A stretch of DNA of 64,000 bases from contig NZ_MSPW01000001.1 in assembly GCF_001955655.1 (NCBI RefSeq), forward strand, positions 733,645-797,644, in the 5' to 3' direction. Each line of letters opens with the position of its first letter. Positions within the stretch are counted from its first letter, which is position 1. The stretch comes from Viridibacillus arenosi. Lineage in GTDB: Bacteria > Bacillota > Bacilli > Bacillales_A > Planococcaceae. Shown here one piece after another: positions 9,307 to 19,488 of this stretch. The position numbers and the translations under genes were made by a program. The notes below the pieces were generated by a model. It was not told where the DNA came from. It was given only the letters and a program-made list of their open reading frames with translations, and made no database searches.

Positions 9307-11334
9307 CTAACAAAAATACATTTCGGTAATACTTTCAATCGGCACTGGTCTGCTAAAATAGTAACCTTGTGCCTTTTCACAATTTACTTCTTTTAAGATT
9401 TCTACATGATCTTTTTTCTCGACACCTTCAGCAATTACTTTCATACCTAAACTATGTGCAAGATGAATAATTGTTTTTGCTATTGCTTCATCTTTTTCAT
9501 CTTGTTCAATTTCCTTAATGAAAGACTGATCGATTTTTATAATATCAATTGGGTATCTTTTCAAATAGCTAAGAGAAGAATATCCTGTCCCAAAATCATC
9601 AATAGAAATAATTACACCCATTTTCTTTAGTTCTTCTAAAATTGTAAGAGTTTCATGGATATTTGTCATTGAACTTTCGGTAATTTCAAGTTCTAAAGAT
9701 TGCGGGTTTAATTCATATTTGTAAATATATTTTCTAATAGCATTAGCGAAAGCTTCTTGTTTAAATTGCTTGGATGAAATATTAACCGCAATTCGAACAT
9801 CTATAAATCCTTTAATTTGCCATTCTTTTAACTGAATACATACTTGATTTAGAACCCAATCGCCTATCTCTAAAATGAGCCCAGAGTCTTCTGCAATGGG
9901 AATGAATACACTTGGAGGCACTAAACCAAACTTTGGATTATTCCATCTTAGTAATGCTTCAAAACTATTTATTTTCCCAGTATCTAGATCCACTTGGGGT
10001 TGATAATGTATTGATAATTCGTTTTTTTCAATCGCACGTCTAAGATGAGATTCCATTACTGCCCCATTATTAGAAGTGTCAAGCATTTTGCTATGATAAA
10101 AACGAAATGTTGAGGGTCCTCTCTCTTTTACGTACCTTAGTGCTTGATCTGCCTTCTTTAGTAACACATCAAATTCCACTCCATCTGATGGGTACATAAC
10201 ACCACCGATAGAACCTGAAATATTCAATTCTAGCTCATCTATACAAAAAGGCTTTTTGAATAGTGCTAATACCTTTTCAGCAAAGTTTTCCGTATTATTG
10301 ACATCTGATTGTTGTAAAAGAAAGATAAAATCATCACCATTTTGTCTATAGATTTGGCTATTAGCATCTGACAGAGTAGAGAGTCTTTGCACAACTTTCT
10401 TTAACAACTCATCTCCTTTATTGAAGCCGATAGAGTCGTTGATCTTTTTAAACCGATCCAAATCTAAAAGAATTATCGCCATCTGATTACCCCGACACTT
10501 GGCAATTCTTTCTTCTTCTTTAAAATGCTCCTGTAATGCGTGTTTATTCCAAATGCCTGTTAATTGATCGTGATATGACAAGTAAAAAACAGTCTTACCA
10601 GATTCACTATGCCTTGATATATCGCGCAATATAAGTTGTATTTCTTTTACTTCATTATTATCAATAATTGGGATACTTTTTACGTATACCACTATTGTTC
10701 TACCCTCGACATTTTTAATACTACATTCGTTTAATTCTATAGGTTGCTTTTGCTCGAGTGTTTGCTCTATCAATTTCAACAGTTTTAACTTATCTCGCTT
10801 GGATACAAGTTCTAAATAAGGCAGTTTTATTAAAGCATCTTGTTTATATCCAAATATAGAAGTTGCAGCTCTATTACTATTTATAATTTGCCCACTTTGA
10901 TTAATCGTAATGACAGGATCTAAATTGTGATCCATTAGCGAACAATACATTTCATTACTAATCACTTTAGTAAATGACAAATAAATTACTTTGTGTTGTG
11001 TCGTTGTATCTGCAATCACACCAACATTAAAGGTATGTAGTATCGTTTTCTTCCTTATTGTGATCTGCTTATTATATGGTTCTATCACTTCACCTTTTTG
11101 TAATAGGAAATCTTCTAGATTAGTTCCCATTTGAAGTGTAAAAAATGATGATGCAAGCACTTTATGTTCAAATGTATGTTCAAAAAAAGTTTTGAACGAT
11201 TCATTTACGTATGTAATCCAATATTGATTGTTTGAATCTTGCTCTATTAACATTGTCATGGATTCAGGATACAACCTTGAAAACTTTTGTATAAAATCTA
11301 GAAATTGTTGAGGACTCAATGATGAATTATACAT
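9307..11334 (-). CDS. PAS-GGDEF-EAL cyclic-di-GMP protein
   Basis: A 675-residue protein without membrane segments. Order: two PAS-like regions (about 5-110 and 128-245), GGDEF domain (about 255-410), EAL domain (about 425-670). The diguanylate cyclase signature reads NGDDF instead of GGDEF, so cyclase activity is doubtful. The EAL side keeps EALLRW, the Glu in ELEITES, DDFGTGYSS and AEGVE, so it is probably an active c-di-GMP phosphodiesterase with the degenerate GGDEF as a regulatory module. This is inference from motifs. GGAGG precedes the ATG by 6 bases, and the gene is monocistronic with its own terminator. Confidence 0.9.
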   Translation of the reverse strand: MYNSSLSPQQFLDFIQKFSRLYPESMTMLIEQDSNNQYWITYVNESFKTFFEHTFEHKVLASSFFTLQMGTNLEDFLLQKGEVIEPYNKQITIRKKTILHTFNVGVIADTTTQHKVIYLSFTKVISNEMYCSLMDHNLDPVITINQSGQIINSNRAATSIFGYKQDALIKLPYLELVSKRDKLKLLKLIEQTLEQKQPIELNECSIKNVEGRTIVVYVKSIPIIDNNEVKEIQLILRDISRHSESGKTVFYLSYHDQLTGIWNKHALQEHFKEEERIAKCRGNQMAIILLDLDRFKKINDSIGFNKGDELLKKVVQRLSTLSDANSQIYRQNGDDFIFLLQQSDVNNTENFAEKVLALFKKPFCIDELELNISGSIGGVMYPSDGVEFDVLLKKADQALRYVKERGPSTFRFYHSKMLDTSNNGAVMESHLRRAIEKNELSIHYQPQVDLDTGKINSFEALLRWNNPKFGLVPPSVFIPIAEDSGLILEIGDWVLNQVCIQLKEWQIKGFIDVRIAVNISSKQFKQEAFANAIRKYIYKYELNPQSLELEITESSMTNIHETLTILEELKKMGVIISIDDFGTGYSSLSYLKRYPIDIIKIDQSFIKEIEQDEKDEAIAKTIIHLAHSLGMKVIAEGVEKKDHVEILKEVNCEKAQGYYFSRPVPIESITEMYFC

Positions 11335-11529
11335 ATAATGCCTCCATTAACAGAAGTAGTCTACTATGTATTATCATAATTGATTTTTATTCGATTGAAT
11401 ACAATTTTATTTATTCTTTTATATCTATTGGCATATTATCTATATTGGATTTTAAAAAAGGATATTTCAACTAAGGGAAGAAGACTATCGTCATATTAAC
11501 AAAAGTCTTCGTTTATAGAATATAATGCA

Positions 11530-13641
11530 TTATTCTTCATCTATTAGGACACGGTATGCTTCTTTTAAGAAGATTTCCTGACTGTTTATACATTTATCTC
11601 CATCTTTTTTCTCGTTATAATAGTAAACACCATTCTCATCTTGAATGCGTGCCTTAACATTATCACGGAACTGAGTCTTAATAGATTTCATAATACGTTT
11701 TTTTATTTCAGTATCAAAAATTGGGAATAGTATTTCTACACGTTTAATCATATTTCTTGTCATCATATCTGCTGAAGATAAGTATAATTTATTTTCTCCA
11801 TTATGATGGAACCAATATATACGTGCGTGTTCAAGAAAACGCCCAACAATGCTTATCACTGTAATATTTTCACTAATCCCTTTGATACCCGGGCGTAAAC
11901 AACATATCCCACGGATAATTAAATCTACTTTTACTCCCGCAATTGAAGCTTCATACATTTTCATAATCAGTTCTTTATCGGTTAATGAATTCATTTTCGC
12001 TCGGATATGTCCTTTACCATACTTCAAATGATAATTGATTTCGTCATCAATTAATTTGATAAATTCAACTCTAATATCATTAGGTGACACCACAATGTGA
12101 TGGAAGTTTGGCTTCTCCGTATATCCACTTAGAAAATTAAAGAAGTTCGTCGCATCAATTCCAAATTTCTTTTTCGTCGTTATAATACCCATATCCGTAT
12201 AAATTTTCGCTGTTGCATCGTTGTAATTTCCTGTTCCTAAATGGACAAAACGCTCAATCTTGCTTTGTTTTCTTCTCACAACTAGCGTGATTTTTGAATG
12301 TGTTTTTAAATTATGCATACCATAAATAACTAGACAACCTGATTGTTCTAATTCCTTTGCCCAGTGTACATTGTTTTCTTCATCAAATCGTGCTTTTAAC
12401 TCCACTAGAACTGTTACTTGCTTTCCATTTTCAGCAGCGAGCTTTAATGCTTGAATTACTGGTGAATTGCCACTGACACGATATAATGTTTGCTTAATGG
12501 CTAAAACACTGGGATCATTCGCAGCTTCCGTAACAAATTCCACGATAGGAGTAAAAGATTCATATGGATGATTAAAGAAGATATCCTGAGTTAACGCTTT
12601 CTCAAAGATATTTTCATCCGACCTTAAATCTTGAGGTGGCTGAGGAATGAAACTTTCATATTCTAAATGCTCTCTGCCTTCACCTACAAGTTTTACAAAT
12701 GAAAACAGAAATGTTAAATCTAAAGGGCAATCTACACTATACACTTCCGCTTCCCAATCTTCTAATTCGTTCAGCAGAAATTGAAGTACTCCTTTATCCA
12801 TTTCTCCTGTACGAACTTCTAGTCGAGTAAGGGCACCCCATTTACGCTTTTTCAATTCTTTTTCAATTTCTAAAAGTAAATCACGTGCACCTTCTTCATG
12901 AATAGTTAAATCTGCATTACGTGTTAGTCGGAAAGATTGTACAGATTTAACATGATAACCATAAAACAATTTATTAATATTAGCACTAATTATATCTTCA
13001 AGAAGTACCACTGAGATTTCATTCCCTTTAGATGGTACTTGAATGAAACGTTCTAAAACAGATGGTACTTGGACAACTGCTACTTTTTCACAAAACTCTG
13101 GCTCTACATTGTCTTGTTCTAAAAGTATTATCATATTTAAAGTTTTACTGATTAATGTTGGAAAAGGGCGATACGCATCAACTGCTACAGGTGTTAACAC
13201 TGGAAATATTGTCTCTTCGAAATATTCATTGATAAAATTAGTCTGTTCTTCATTTAGCTCTACTATTTTACGCGTATGAACATTCTCTTTTGGTAATAGT
13301 TTTTTCATTAATTCTTTATAAATTGCTGTTTGTCTTGAAACAAGTGCTTGAGTTTTCTCAGAAATCCGAGCTAATTGTTCCTTTGGTGTTAAACCTGATT
13401 TATTCTCCGGTTTATGAAATCCAGCTTTCACCTGATCTTGTAACCCTGCTACACGTACCATGAAAAACTCATCCAAATTTGAACTGAATATCGCCAAAAA
13501 TTTCAATCTCTCAAGTAATGGATTTTGTGCATCCTCTGCTTCCTGTAACACGCGTTCATTGAATGCTAGCCAACTTAACTCACGATTGTTGTAGTATTCT
13601 GGTTTTGTAATTTCTGTATGCTTAACTTGGACTAATTCCAT
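11530..13641 (-). CDS. ppk1: Polyphosphate kinase 1
   Basis: A 703-residue PPK1 of the usual family length. It makes and reverses polyphosphate from ATP. Visible family landmarks are the N-terminal YYNRELSWLAFNERVLQEA block, the conserved THSK and FVHLGTGNYN histidine motifs of the phospholipase-D-like catalytic half (about residues 430-470), and a C-terminal ADMMTRN block. It starts 3 bp after the ppx stop with AAGGAAGGG upstream, so ppx and ppk are one operon of polyphosphate breakdown and synthesis. Confidence 0.96.
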   Translation of the reverse strand: MELVQVKHTEITKPEYYNNRELSWLAFNERVLQEAEDAQNPLLERLKFLAIFSSNLDEFFMVRVAGLQDQVKAGFHKPENKSGLTPKEQLARISEKTQALVSRQTAIYKELMKKLLPKENVHTRKIVELNEEQTNFINEYFEETIFPVLTPVAVDAYRPFPTLISKTLNMIILLEQDNVEPEFCEKVAVVQVPSVLERFIQVPSKGNEISVVLLEDIISANINKLFYGYHVKSVQSFRLTRNADLTIHEEGARDLLLEIEKELKKRKWGALTRLEVRTGEMDKGVLQFLLNELEDWEAEVYSVDCPLDLTFLFSFVKLVGEGREHLEYESFIPQPPQDLRSDENIFEKALTQDIFFNHPYESFTPIVEFVTEAANDPSVLAIKQTLYRVSGNSPVIQALKLAAENGKQVTVLVELKARFDEENNVHWAKELEQSGCLVIYGMHNLKTHSKITLVVRRKQSKIERFVHLGTGNYNDATAKIYTDMGIITTKKKFGIDATNFFNFLSGYTEKPNFHHIVVSPNDIRVEFIKLIDDEINYHLKYGKGHIRAKMNSLTDKELIMKMYEASIAGVKVDLIIRGICCLRPGIKGISENITVISIVGRFLEHARIYWFHHNGENKLYLSSADMMTRNMIKRVEILFPIFDTEIKKRIMKSIKTQFRDNVKARIQDENGVYYYNEKKDGDKCINSQEIFLKEAYRVLIDEE

Positions 13642-13644
13642 TGT

Positions 13645-15183
13645 TTACCCTTCCTTTTCTATAAAGTGTAGTGTTACTTCCCCTTTAAAAATTCGATTTA
13701 AATGCTTCTTTTGGCGGTTGGCTTGATACATTTCTGCCATAGCATTACCTTTTGTGAAAATCTTTAGTTTTACATTATCGCCCGATTGTTCCATAGCAAT
13801 CGATTCGACAATATTTCGTTTCGAGGCATCTAATGCATAGACAAATTTAAGTAACGCTCCGATATCACGCATTTTTTTAAACTCATCCTTCGAAAACCAC
13901 TCCATAAATGGTTCCGAATAACGGCTGAAATCATCCTTGTTCTTGTAAGAAGCAATTAACGCTAAACGAACACGCTGACCATGGTTTATCCCATCAATTG
14001 AGCGATTGGACAGCAAGTAGAATGTATGTTGACTAGCTGCATCAACTTCAATGTACTCGCCTATATGAAACAATCTAGCGGCTTGCTTCAACATATGTAA
14101 ATCTTCTGCATTATACAAAAATGCCCCTATTTTACAAACTTCAAAATAAGCAATTCCCGTCAGTTGTACAAAATGAGCCGTCTTTTCTAAAGGTTTATCA
14201 AATTCTGCAGCTAAAAATTTTGTACTCCTCTCAAAAACATTGTATTTGTTAAAAGCTGTAGGATTGTCCTTTAGTATGCGATCAATTACCAGACCTTCAC
14301 GTAATCCTTTTCTACTAAATTGAAATGTTTCACTACCCACAATATCCATCAACGCTTGAAATACTATAATCACAGGTGTAATAATATCTGCACGATCACT
14401 TGAAAGTCCATCAAGTTGTTTTAATTCTTCGTATGTCAAAGATGTTACTTCGCGGCTAATATTTGTGAAGTCCTCTTTCGTCATCTCATATTGGTGGATA
14501 CCTGAAATAGGATAATCCTTTTTACGTTGATCTAGCTTTGCCATGTTACGAGCACTTCCTCCAATACCGATAACAGGCAACTGAGCATCTTTTAGCCATA
14601 GCAATGTCTCAAAGTTACTTTTTGCAAATTCATAAATCTTTTCGCCATCCTCATTTGTCATTGTGTCACCTTGGATAAATTGTTGCTTTAAGGACACGGA
14701 TCCAAACGGAAAACTATGAGAACACTGCAGTTCTTTATCTTTAAAATAGGTTAACTCAGTACTACCACCCCCAATATCGATTGTTATAGCTGATGGTGTT
14801 TCTAATGTATGGGTAACAGCAAAATAGCCAAAATACGCCTCCTGCTCACCTGATAATAACTCTATCTTTATCCCTGTATTGTTCCACATACGCTCAATAA
14901 TTTCGGAACTATTTTGTGCTTGACGAATTGCAGCAGTTGCAATGGCTCTTAGATCTACTATGTGATAATCATTTAAAATGTCTTTAAAGAAAAGCAATAC
15001 TTGTTCAAGTTCCTGTACACCTTCTTCAGACATTACATTATCTACTTGTAAATAATTTCTCAGACGGGCTACCGATTTAATATTTTCTACTTCCTTTAAG
15101 CCTCTTAGCGGATCATACGTATAAAGTACAAGTCGGATTGTATTTGAGCCGATATCTATAATAGCTGTTTTAAAATAAGTCAT
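13645..15183 (-). CDS. ppx: Exopolyphosphatase (Ppx/GppA family)
   Basis: A 512-residue protein. The N-terminal actin/Hsp70-fold domain carries the phosphate-binding motifs IIDIGSNTIRL (about 8-18) and TIDIGGGSTEL. The C-terminal half is an HD-like helical domain, as in long Ppx proteins. It hydrolyses terminal phosphates from polyphosphate, and the Ppx/GppA family can also act on pppGpp. The frame opens with GTG at 15192. The ATG three codons later was preferred because AAGGATG is better spaced from it. It is the first gene of the ppx-ppk operon and is divergent from ykyB. Confidence 0.93.
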   Translation of the reverse strand: MTYFKTAIIDIGSNTIRLVLYTYDPLRGLKEVENIKSVARLRNYLQVDNVMSEEGVQELEQVLLFFKDILNDYHIVDLRAIATAAIRQAQNSSEIIERMWNNTGIKIELLSGEQEAYFGYFAVTHTLETPSAITIDIGGGSTELTYFKDKELQCSHSFPFGSVSLKQQFIQGDTMTNEDGEKIYEFAKSNFETLLWLKDAQLPVIGIGGSARNMAKLDQRKKDYPISGIHQYEMTKEDFTNISREVTSLTYEELKQLDGLSSDRADIITPVIIVFQALMDIVGSETFQFSRKGLREGLVIDRILKDNPTAFNKYNVFERSTKFLAAEFDKPLEKTAHFVQLTGIAYFEVCKIGAFLYNAEDLHMLKQAARLFHIGEYIEVDAASQHTFYLLSNRSIDGINHGQRVRLALIASYKNKDDFSRYSEPFMEWFSKDEFKKMRDIGALLKFVYALDASKRNIVESIAMEQSGDNVKLKIFTKGNAMAEMYQANRQKKHLNRIFKGEVTLHFIEKEG

Positions 15184-15332
15184 TTGGGGCACATCCTTAG
15201 AATTTTTCTTGTCTCTCTATACAACGGAGAGTAATATTGGTATTATAATGTATATTATAAATTGAATGCTCTGAATTTTCTTCTAAACACAATCAATTAC
15301 AGACATTAACTTAAGTAGAAAGGCGGTATTTT

Positions 15333-15788
15333 ATGCAAAGAGAATATTGTGATGAACAACTAGCTACTGCTATTTATACTGTAAATAGACACGCAAAAAC
15401 TGCACCAGACAACAAACCTCTTTACGAGCTGAAACGCCTTGCACTTGAGAAAATGATTCTTGACAGTAGAGCGAAAAAAATTGGTTTACATTTTGTAAAA
15501 AATCCTCGTTTTAGTAAGCAACAATCATCAGTACTCATTCAATGCGCAGATTACTATTTCCATACTCTACCGAAAAAAGATGACTTTGCTTCATTACCCC
15601 ATCTAGGACATCTTGATGACAGCTATCGTAACCCCCAACGTAAAATGAGCTTAAACACAGCTAGAAATGTATTAAAAGACTATTTAGGAATAAAAACCCA
15701 ACAAATAGTAAAAAAAGGAACGGGTAGTAGTTCAAATCCCAAAAAGAAGCCTATAATTAATAATACAAGTTATTTCTACGGACATTAG
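15333..15788 (+). CDS. ykyB: YkyB family protein
   Basis: A 151-residue basic soluble protein that I recognise as the YkyB family (NRHAKTA, KKIGLHF, NPRFS, HLGHLDDSYRNP). In B. subtilis ykyB also neighbours cheV, which supports the call. No biochemical role is known for the family. The last 35 residues are low complexity, rich in lysine, serine and asparagine. AGAAAGGCGG precedes the ATG. It converges on cheV across a shared two-way terminator. Confidence 0.85.
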   Translation: MQREYCDEQLATAIYTVNRHAKTAPDNKPLYELKRLALEKMILDSRAKKIGLHFVKNPRFSKQQSSVLIQCADYYFHTLPKKDDFASLPHLGHLDDSYRNPQRKMSLNTARNVLKDYLGIKTQQIVKKGTGSSSNPKKKPIINNTSYFYGH

Positions 15789-15804
15789 ATGCTCTAATAA
15801 TTAT

Positions 15805-15845
15805 AAAACCGGATTCCTCATTTATTAAGGTATCCGGTTTTTTGC
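15805..15845. terminator. Bidirectional terminator between ykyB and cheV
   Basis: Arms AAAACCGGAT and ATCCGGTTTT around a 17-base loop, with A-run and T-run flanks. It serves the two convergent genes. Confidence 0.85.
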
Positions 15846-15855
15846 ATTCATATAC

Positions 15856-16758
15856 TTATAAGATATACTGATCTATTTTTAAGATGAGCTCGGCAATCTC
15901 TGGTTTACTGATTTGATCTTCAGCCCCGACTTGATCTCCTTTATGTCTTAAATCATCTGTTATTAAACTAGAGAAGATAATAACAGGTAATTTTGACAAT
16001 ACGGGATGGGTTTTAATTTGTTTTGTTAAATGATGACCATCCATTTGTGGCATCTCAATGTCTGTTACGACTAATTGCACAACCTTCGAAACATCATTTT
16101 CTTTGTCTGCTAAAGCCAATAAATAATCTAAGGCGTCTTTCCCATTCTCGAAGAATTCTATATTCATATAACCTGCTTCATGCATAGTATCGTGCAATAA
16201 TTTGCGTAGTAAAGGTGAATCCTCCGCTATAACAATTTTCTTCTCTGAACGATTACGATCACCTAGTTTTTTTACAGACTCTACACTAATACCCGAATCA
16301 GGGTTAATATCTACCATAATTTTCTCAAAGTCCAATAGTAGCAGCATTAAATCATCTTGTTTAATCACTCCGATGACTTGCGAACCACCACCCTGGTACA
16401 TATCAGTAGGCTTTTCTATTTGATTCCATGAAATACGATGAATCATAGTTACATTATCAACATGGAAGACAACGCGTTGTCGATTAAATTCTGCAACAAT
16501 ATATTTTTGTTGCTCATTAAAAACACCAGATAATCCTAAAACTTTTTTCATATCTACAACTGGTAATACTTCTCCACGTAATTGAATTATTCCTTCAACA
16601 TGTGGATGAGCATGAGGTATAAATGTAACTGGAATTGGTTGTATAATTTCTTTTACTTTAATAACATTAATACCAAATTTATTGGAACCTACTTCAAACT
16701 CAACAATTTCAAGTTCATTTGTTCCACTTTCTAGTAAAATACCCTGACTTTCTGCCAT
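15856..16758 (-). CDS. cheV: Chemotaxis coupling protein CheV (CheW-receiver)
   Basis: A 300-residue protein with an N-terminal CheW-like coupling domain (about 15-155) and a C-terminal response-regulator receiver (about 172-298). The phospho-acceptor Asp is in VTDIEMPQMDG, with the partner Thr/Ser and Lys in IFSS and SKPE. CheV couples chemoreceptors to CheA and helps adaptation through phosphorylation. The start region (GILLESGTNELEIVEF) is close to B. subtilis CheV. CAAGGAGG precedes the ATG. It implies a motile, chemotactic organism. Confidence 0.95.
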   Translation of the reverse strand: MAESQGILLESGTNELEIVEFEVGSNKFGINVIKVKEIIQPIPVTFIPHAHPHVEGIIQLRGEVLPVVDMKKVLGLSGVFNEQQKYIVAEFNRQRVVFHVDNVTMIHRISWNQIEKPTDMYQGGGSQVIGVIKQDDLMLLLLDFEKIMVDINPDSGISVESVKKLGDRNRSEKKIVIAEDSPLLRKLLHDTMHEAGYMNIEFFENGKDALDYLLALADKENDVSKVVQLVVTDIEMPQMDGHHLTKQIKTHPVLSKLPVIIFSSLITDDLRHKGDQVGAEDQISKPEIAELILKIDQYIL

Positions 16759-16822
16759 TAGGTAAGCCTCCTTGAGTCACACTTTTCTTTATTTCAATTG
16801 TAACATACAAGGGCCATTACTC

Positions 16823-18145
16823 CTATACGGATTTAGTGACATTCGGGCGAACTCTTATGTGAATGATCAGGCCAATTATAGTTAACACAATCAAAGTTGA
16901 CAAAGCTATACGGCTAGCAAGAGTTCCATAGTCCTTTAGTAACAACGTCACCGTTCCATAAATAGCAGGACCTATAATTGATGATACCTTCCCAGAAAAA
17001 GCGAATAATCCAAAGAACTGCCCTTGTTTTTCTTTTGGGCTAAGTTCGATAATATATGTTCGAGATGTTACCCACATGGACCCTAGAGAAACGCCAAACA
17101 TACTTCCCGCAATCCAGAACATCCATTGCTTTAATGCAAATACCGCGATCACAAGGGATACAATCATTAACAATGCTACATAAGTTATCGCTCTCTTAGC
17201 ACCAACATTTTTAGTAATGTATCCAAATACTAGTGAACCAACAATAGTGGATACAGTAGATACTAAGTAGAGAATGATAAATTGCCCGGAGGAAAAACCT
17301 ACAATTGCAGTTGCATAGACAGCCATCATCGCAATGGTGGTTGCAATTGCATCATTTAAAAAGAAATAAGCAATCATAAAAGTGAAAATAGCTTTATAAG
17401 CACGCATCTCTTTAAATGTTTTTATTATTTCTTTATAGCCAGATAAGAAAGAATTAACTTTCCGTTGTTCCTTAGGAATTGGTTTATCTTTGTTAATAAA
17501 AAATAATGGTAATGAAAAAATCAAATATAATACCGCTGTAGGAATGAATGCACGATGGAAATCTCCATCACTTACAAATGGATAAACTAGCAAGCCAACA
17601 ATCGTACCAAAATAACCAACCGCTACTCCATACCCAGATATAAGAGGCATCTCTTCTTTCGTTCCTAAATCTGGCATCATTGCATCATAAAATACTAAGC
17701 TAGAATTAAAGAAGAACTTTGCTATAACAAAACTTACAACAACTAAAAATAGACTCATAGGTACTCCACCAAATGTAATTTCTGTCTGCCAGTAACTAAA
17801 TATCCCCATCATAAAAGTGAAGATTATGGAAATCGATGAAAACCATACGATAAACCTTTTTTTGAGCCCAGTATTATCAATCCATACTCCAAAAAGCGGT
17901 GAGAATATTACTAAGAAAAGGCTCGCTATAGCATTTGCATAGGAGATAAAAGTACTGGCAACTTGTTGCTTTACTTCATTTGTTCCAAGTATTTCATCCA
18001 TATAAAACGGGAAAAATACCGTATTAATATTGGATGAAAAAATAGTATTCGCAAAATCATAAAATGCCCAAGACAATATAGGTAACGATAAATATATTCC
18101 CCATGGACCTCTTAATATGGATTTCTGAGACCCTACATTCATCAT
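16823..18145 (-). CDS. MFS transporter, UMF1/Atg22-like
   Basis: About 440 residues with 12 membrane segments. The N-terminal block WAFYDFANTIFSSNI is characteristic of the UMF1/Atg22-like major facilitator group (for example B. subtilis YxiO). A polar central loop lies near residue 225 (NKDKPIPKEQRK). The substrate is unknown; fungal Atg22 proteins export amino acids, which does not settle the bacterial role. The open frame begins at 18202, but the ATG-ATG at 18148-18143 with GATGGGGG upstream is the better start. It lies upstream of cheV in the same direction, 64 bp apart. Confidence 0.8.
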   Translation of the reverse strand: MMNVGSQKSILRGPWGIYLSLPILSWAFYDFANTIFSSNINTVFFPFYMDEILGTNEVKQQVASTFISYANAIASLFLVIFSPLFGVWIDNTGLKKRFIVWFSSISIIFTFMMGIFSYWQTEITFGGVPMSLFLVVVSFVIAKFFFNSSLVFYDAMMPDLGTKEEMPLISGYGVAVGYFGTIVGLLVYPFVSDGDFHRAFIPTAVLYLIFSLPLFFINKDKPIPKEQRKVNSFLSGYKEIIKTFKEMRAYKAIFTFMIAYFFLNDAIATTIAMMAVYATAIVGFSSGQFIILYLVSTVSTIVGSLVFGYITKNVGAKRAITYVALLMIVSLVIAVFALKQWMFWIAGSMFGVSLGSMWVTSRTYIIELSPKEKQGQFFGLFAFSGKVSSIIGPAIYGTVTLLLKDYGTLASRIALSTLIVLTIIGLIIHIRVRPNVTKSV

Positions 18146-18321
18146 ATCAACCCCCATCTTTATAACTATTCCATATTGAAAGAAGAATGTCCTGTATTTC
18201 AAAATAAATTTACAAAAACCTTACATTCAATTGTCGAGTTTCCTACCCAAATAATCGAACAATGTCATATTTTAATTATTTCTTCATATATATGTTGATA
18301 GAATTATTGATATTAATAATT

Positions 18322-18360
18322 AAAAACCGCTACTGTGAAAAATTCACAGAGCGGTTTTTG
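18322..18360 (-). terminator. Terminator after the ykwC-like gene
   Basis: Arms AAAAACCGCT and AGCGGTTTTT enclose an inner stem CTGTGAA/TTCACAG. It lies 9 bp beyond the stop at 18369. Confidence 0.85.
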
Positions 18361-18368
18361 GACCAGTG

Positions 18369-19238
18369 TTATTTATAATAGTGAATCAATGCTTGTGTAC
18401 CATTATCCTCATAACCTTTACTAGCTATTTCATCATACATTTTCTTTGCAAGTGAGAGACCAGGTAAATCTAATTGCATTAGCTCTGCCTCTTGTAAAGC
18501 AATCTTCATATCTTTTATAAAATGCTTTATATAAAATCCAGGAGCTAAATCCTCCTTCACTATACGAGGTGCTAAATTACTTAATGACCACGAACCAGCT
18601 GCTCCTGAAGAAATAGAAACCAAGACATCTTCAATATCAAGACCTGCCTTTTTACCATAAGTAATTGCTTCACATACACCAATCATATTTGTTGCAATCG
18701 CTATTTGATTGCACATTTTTGTATGTTGACCTGCACCGGCCTTTCCTTGATAAATAATATTCGTTCCAATCAGATTAAATAGCGGTGTAATTTTATTAAA
18801 TACTTCGCGTTCTCCACCCACCATAATCGAAAGCGTTCCATTTTGTGCACCGATATCACCGCCTGAAACAGGAGCGTCTAAAGCCTCCATATGTAGTGAT
18901 TTCGCATGATCAGCAATTTTTTTCGCTAAAGTTGGCTGGGAAGTCGTCATATCAACGACGATTAAACCTGCTTGTCCATTTCTAAATATTCCACTTTCAT
19001 CGAAATATACTTCTTCAACATCTTGCGGGTAACCAACCATCGTGAAAACAATATTTGATTGACTAGCTACTTCCCCAGCCGTCTGAAACCAATTTGCTCC
19101 TAATTCAACAAGTGGTAAAGCTTTTTCCTTTGTTCTTGTATAAACATTTACAATATGTCCTGCATGCAAAAAGCGCTTAATAATGCTAGAACCCATTACC
19201 CCTGTACCTACAAATCCAATATTCCATTGTTCAGCCAT
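18369..19238 (-). CDS. ykwC: NAD(P)-dependent beta-hydroxyacid dehydrogenase (YkwC-like)
   Basis: A 289-residue member of the 3-hydroxyisobutyrate dehydrogenase family. It has the Rossmann motif GFVGTGVMG near the start, the substrate-binding block DAPVSGGDIGAQNGTL near residue 117, and the catalytic Lys in GAGQHTKMCNQ near residue 168. It oxidises a short beta-hydroxyacid; the exact substrate is not clear from the sequence. The ATG at 19238 (MAEQWN) has GGAGG 8 bases upstream, so the five codons before it are excluded. Length and context match B. subtilis YkwC (288). Confidence 0.85.
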   Translation of the reverse strand: MAEQWNIGFVGTGVMGSSIIKRFLHAGHIVNVYTRTKEKALPLVELGANWFQTAGEVASQSNIVFTMVGYPQDVEEVYFDESGIFRNGQAGLIVVDMTTSQPTLAKKIADHAKSLHMEALDAPVSGGDIGAQNGTLSIMVGGEREVFNKITPLFNLIGTNIIYQGKAGAGQHTKMCNQIAIATNMIGVCEAITYGKKAGLDIEDVLVSISSGAAGSWSLSNLAPRIVKEDLAPGFYIKHFIKDMKIALQEAELMQLDLPGLSLAKKMYDEIASKGYEDNGTQALIHYYK

Positions 19239-19452
19239 CAAAATTTCCTCCATTATTTATATATATACTTTTTATTGTATCAGATAATTTTCCGAATTGT
19301 ATGTCTTCTATTATATACTCACAAAAAAAAGACAGATGCATTAGCACCTGCCAAAGAAAGGGGGAAATGAGATTGTTGCTGTGTTCATAATTATTATTTC
19401 CTTTTAGCATAATTTTAAACCTATTCTTTTAAATAATTAGAAAATTCACTGA

Positions 19453-19488
19453 AAATAAAAAAGAGCACTAGGAATTTTCCCTAATGCT
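19453..19488 (-). terminator. Terminator of the Spo0E-like gene
   Basis: Arms AGCACTAGG and CCTAATGCT (one mismatch) followed by TCTTTTTTATTT on the minus strand. It overlaps the last codons of the gene. Confidence 0.65.

Noticed and set aside
19310..19420. Possible small hydrophobic toxin gene after AAAGGGGG
   Set aside because: The frames after the ribosome-binding-like sequence stop within 8 codons on every reading tried.
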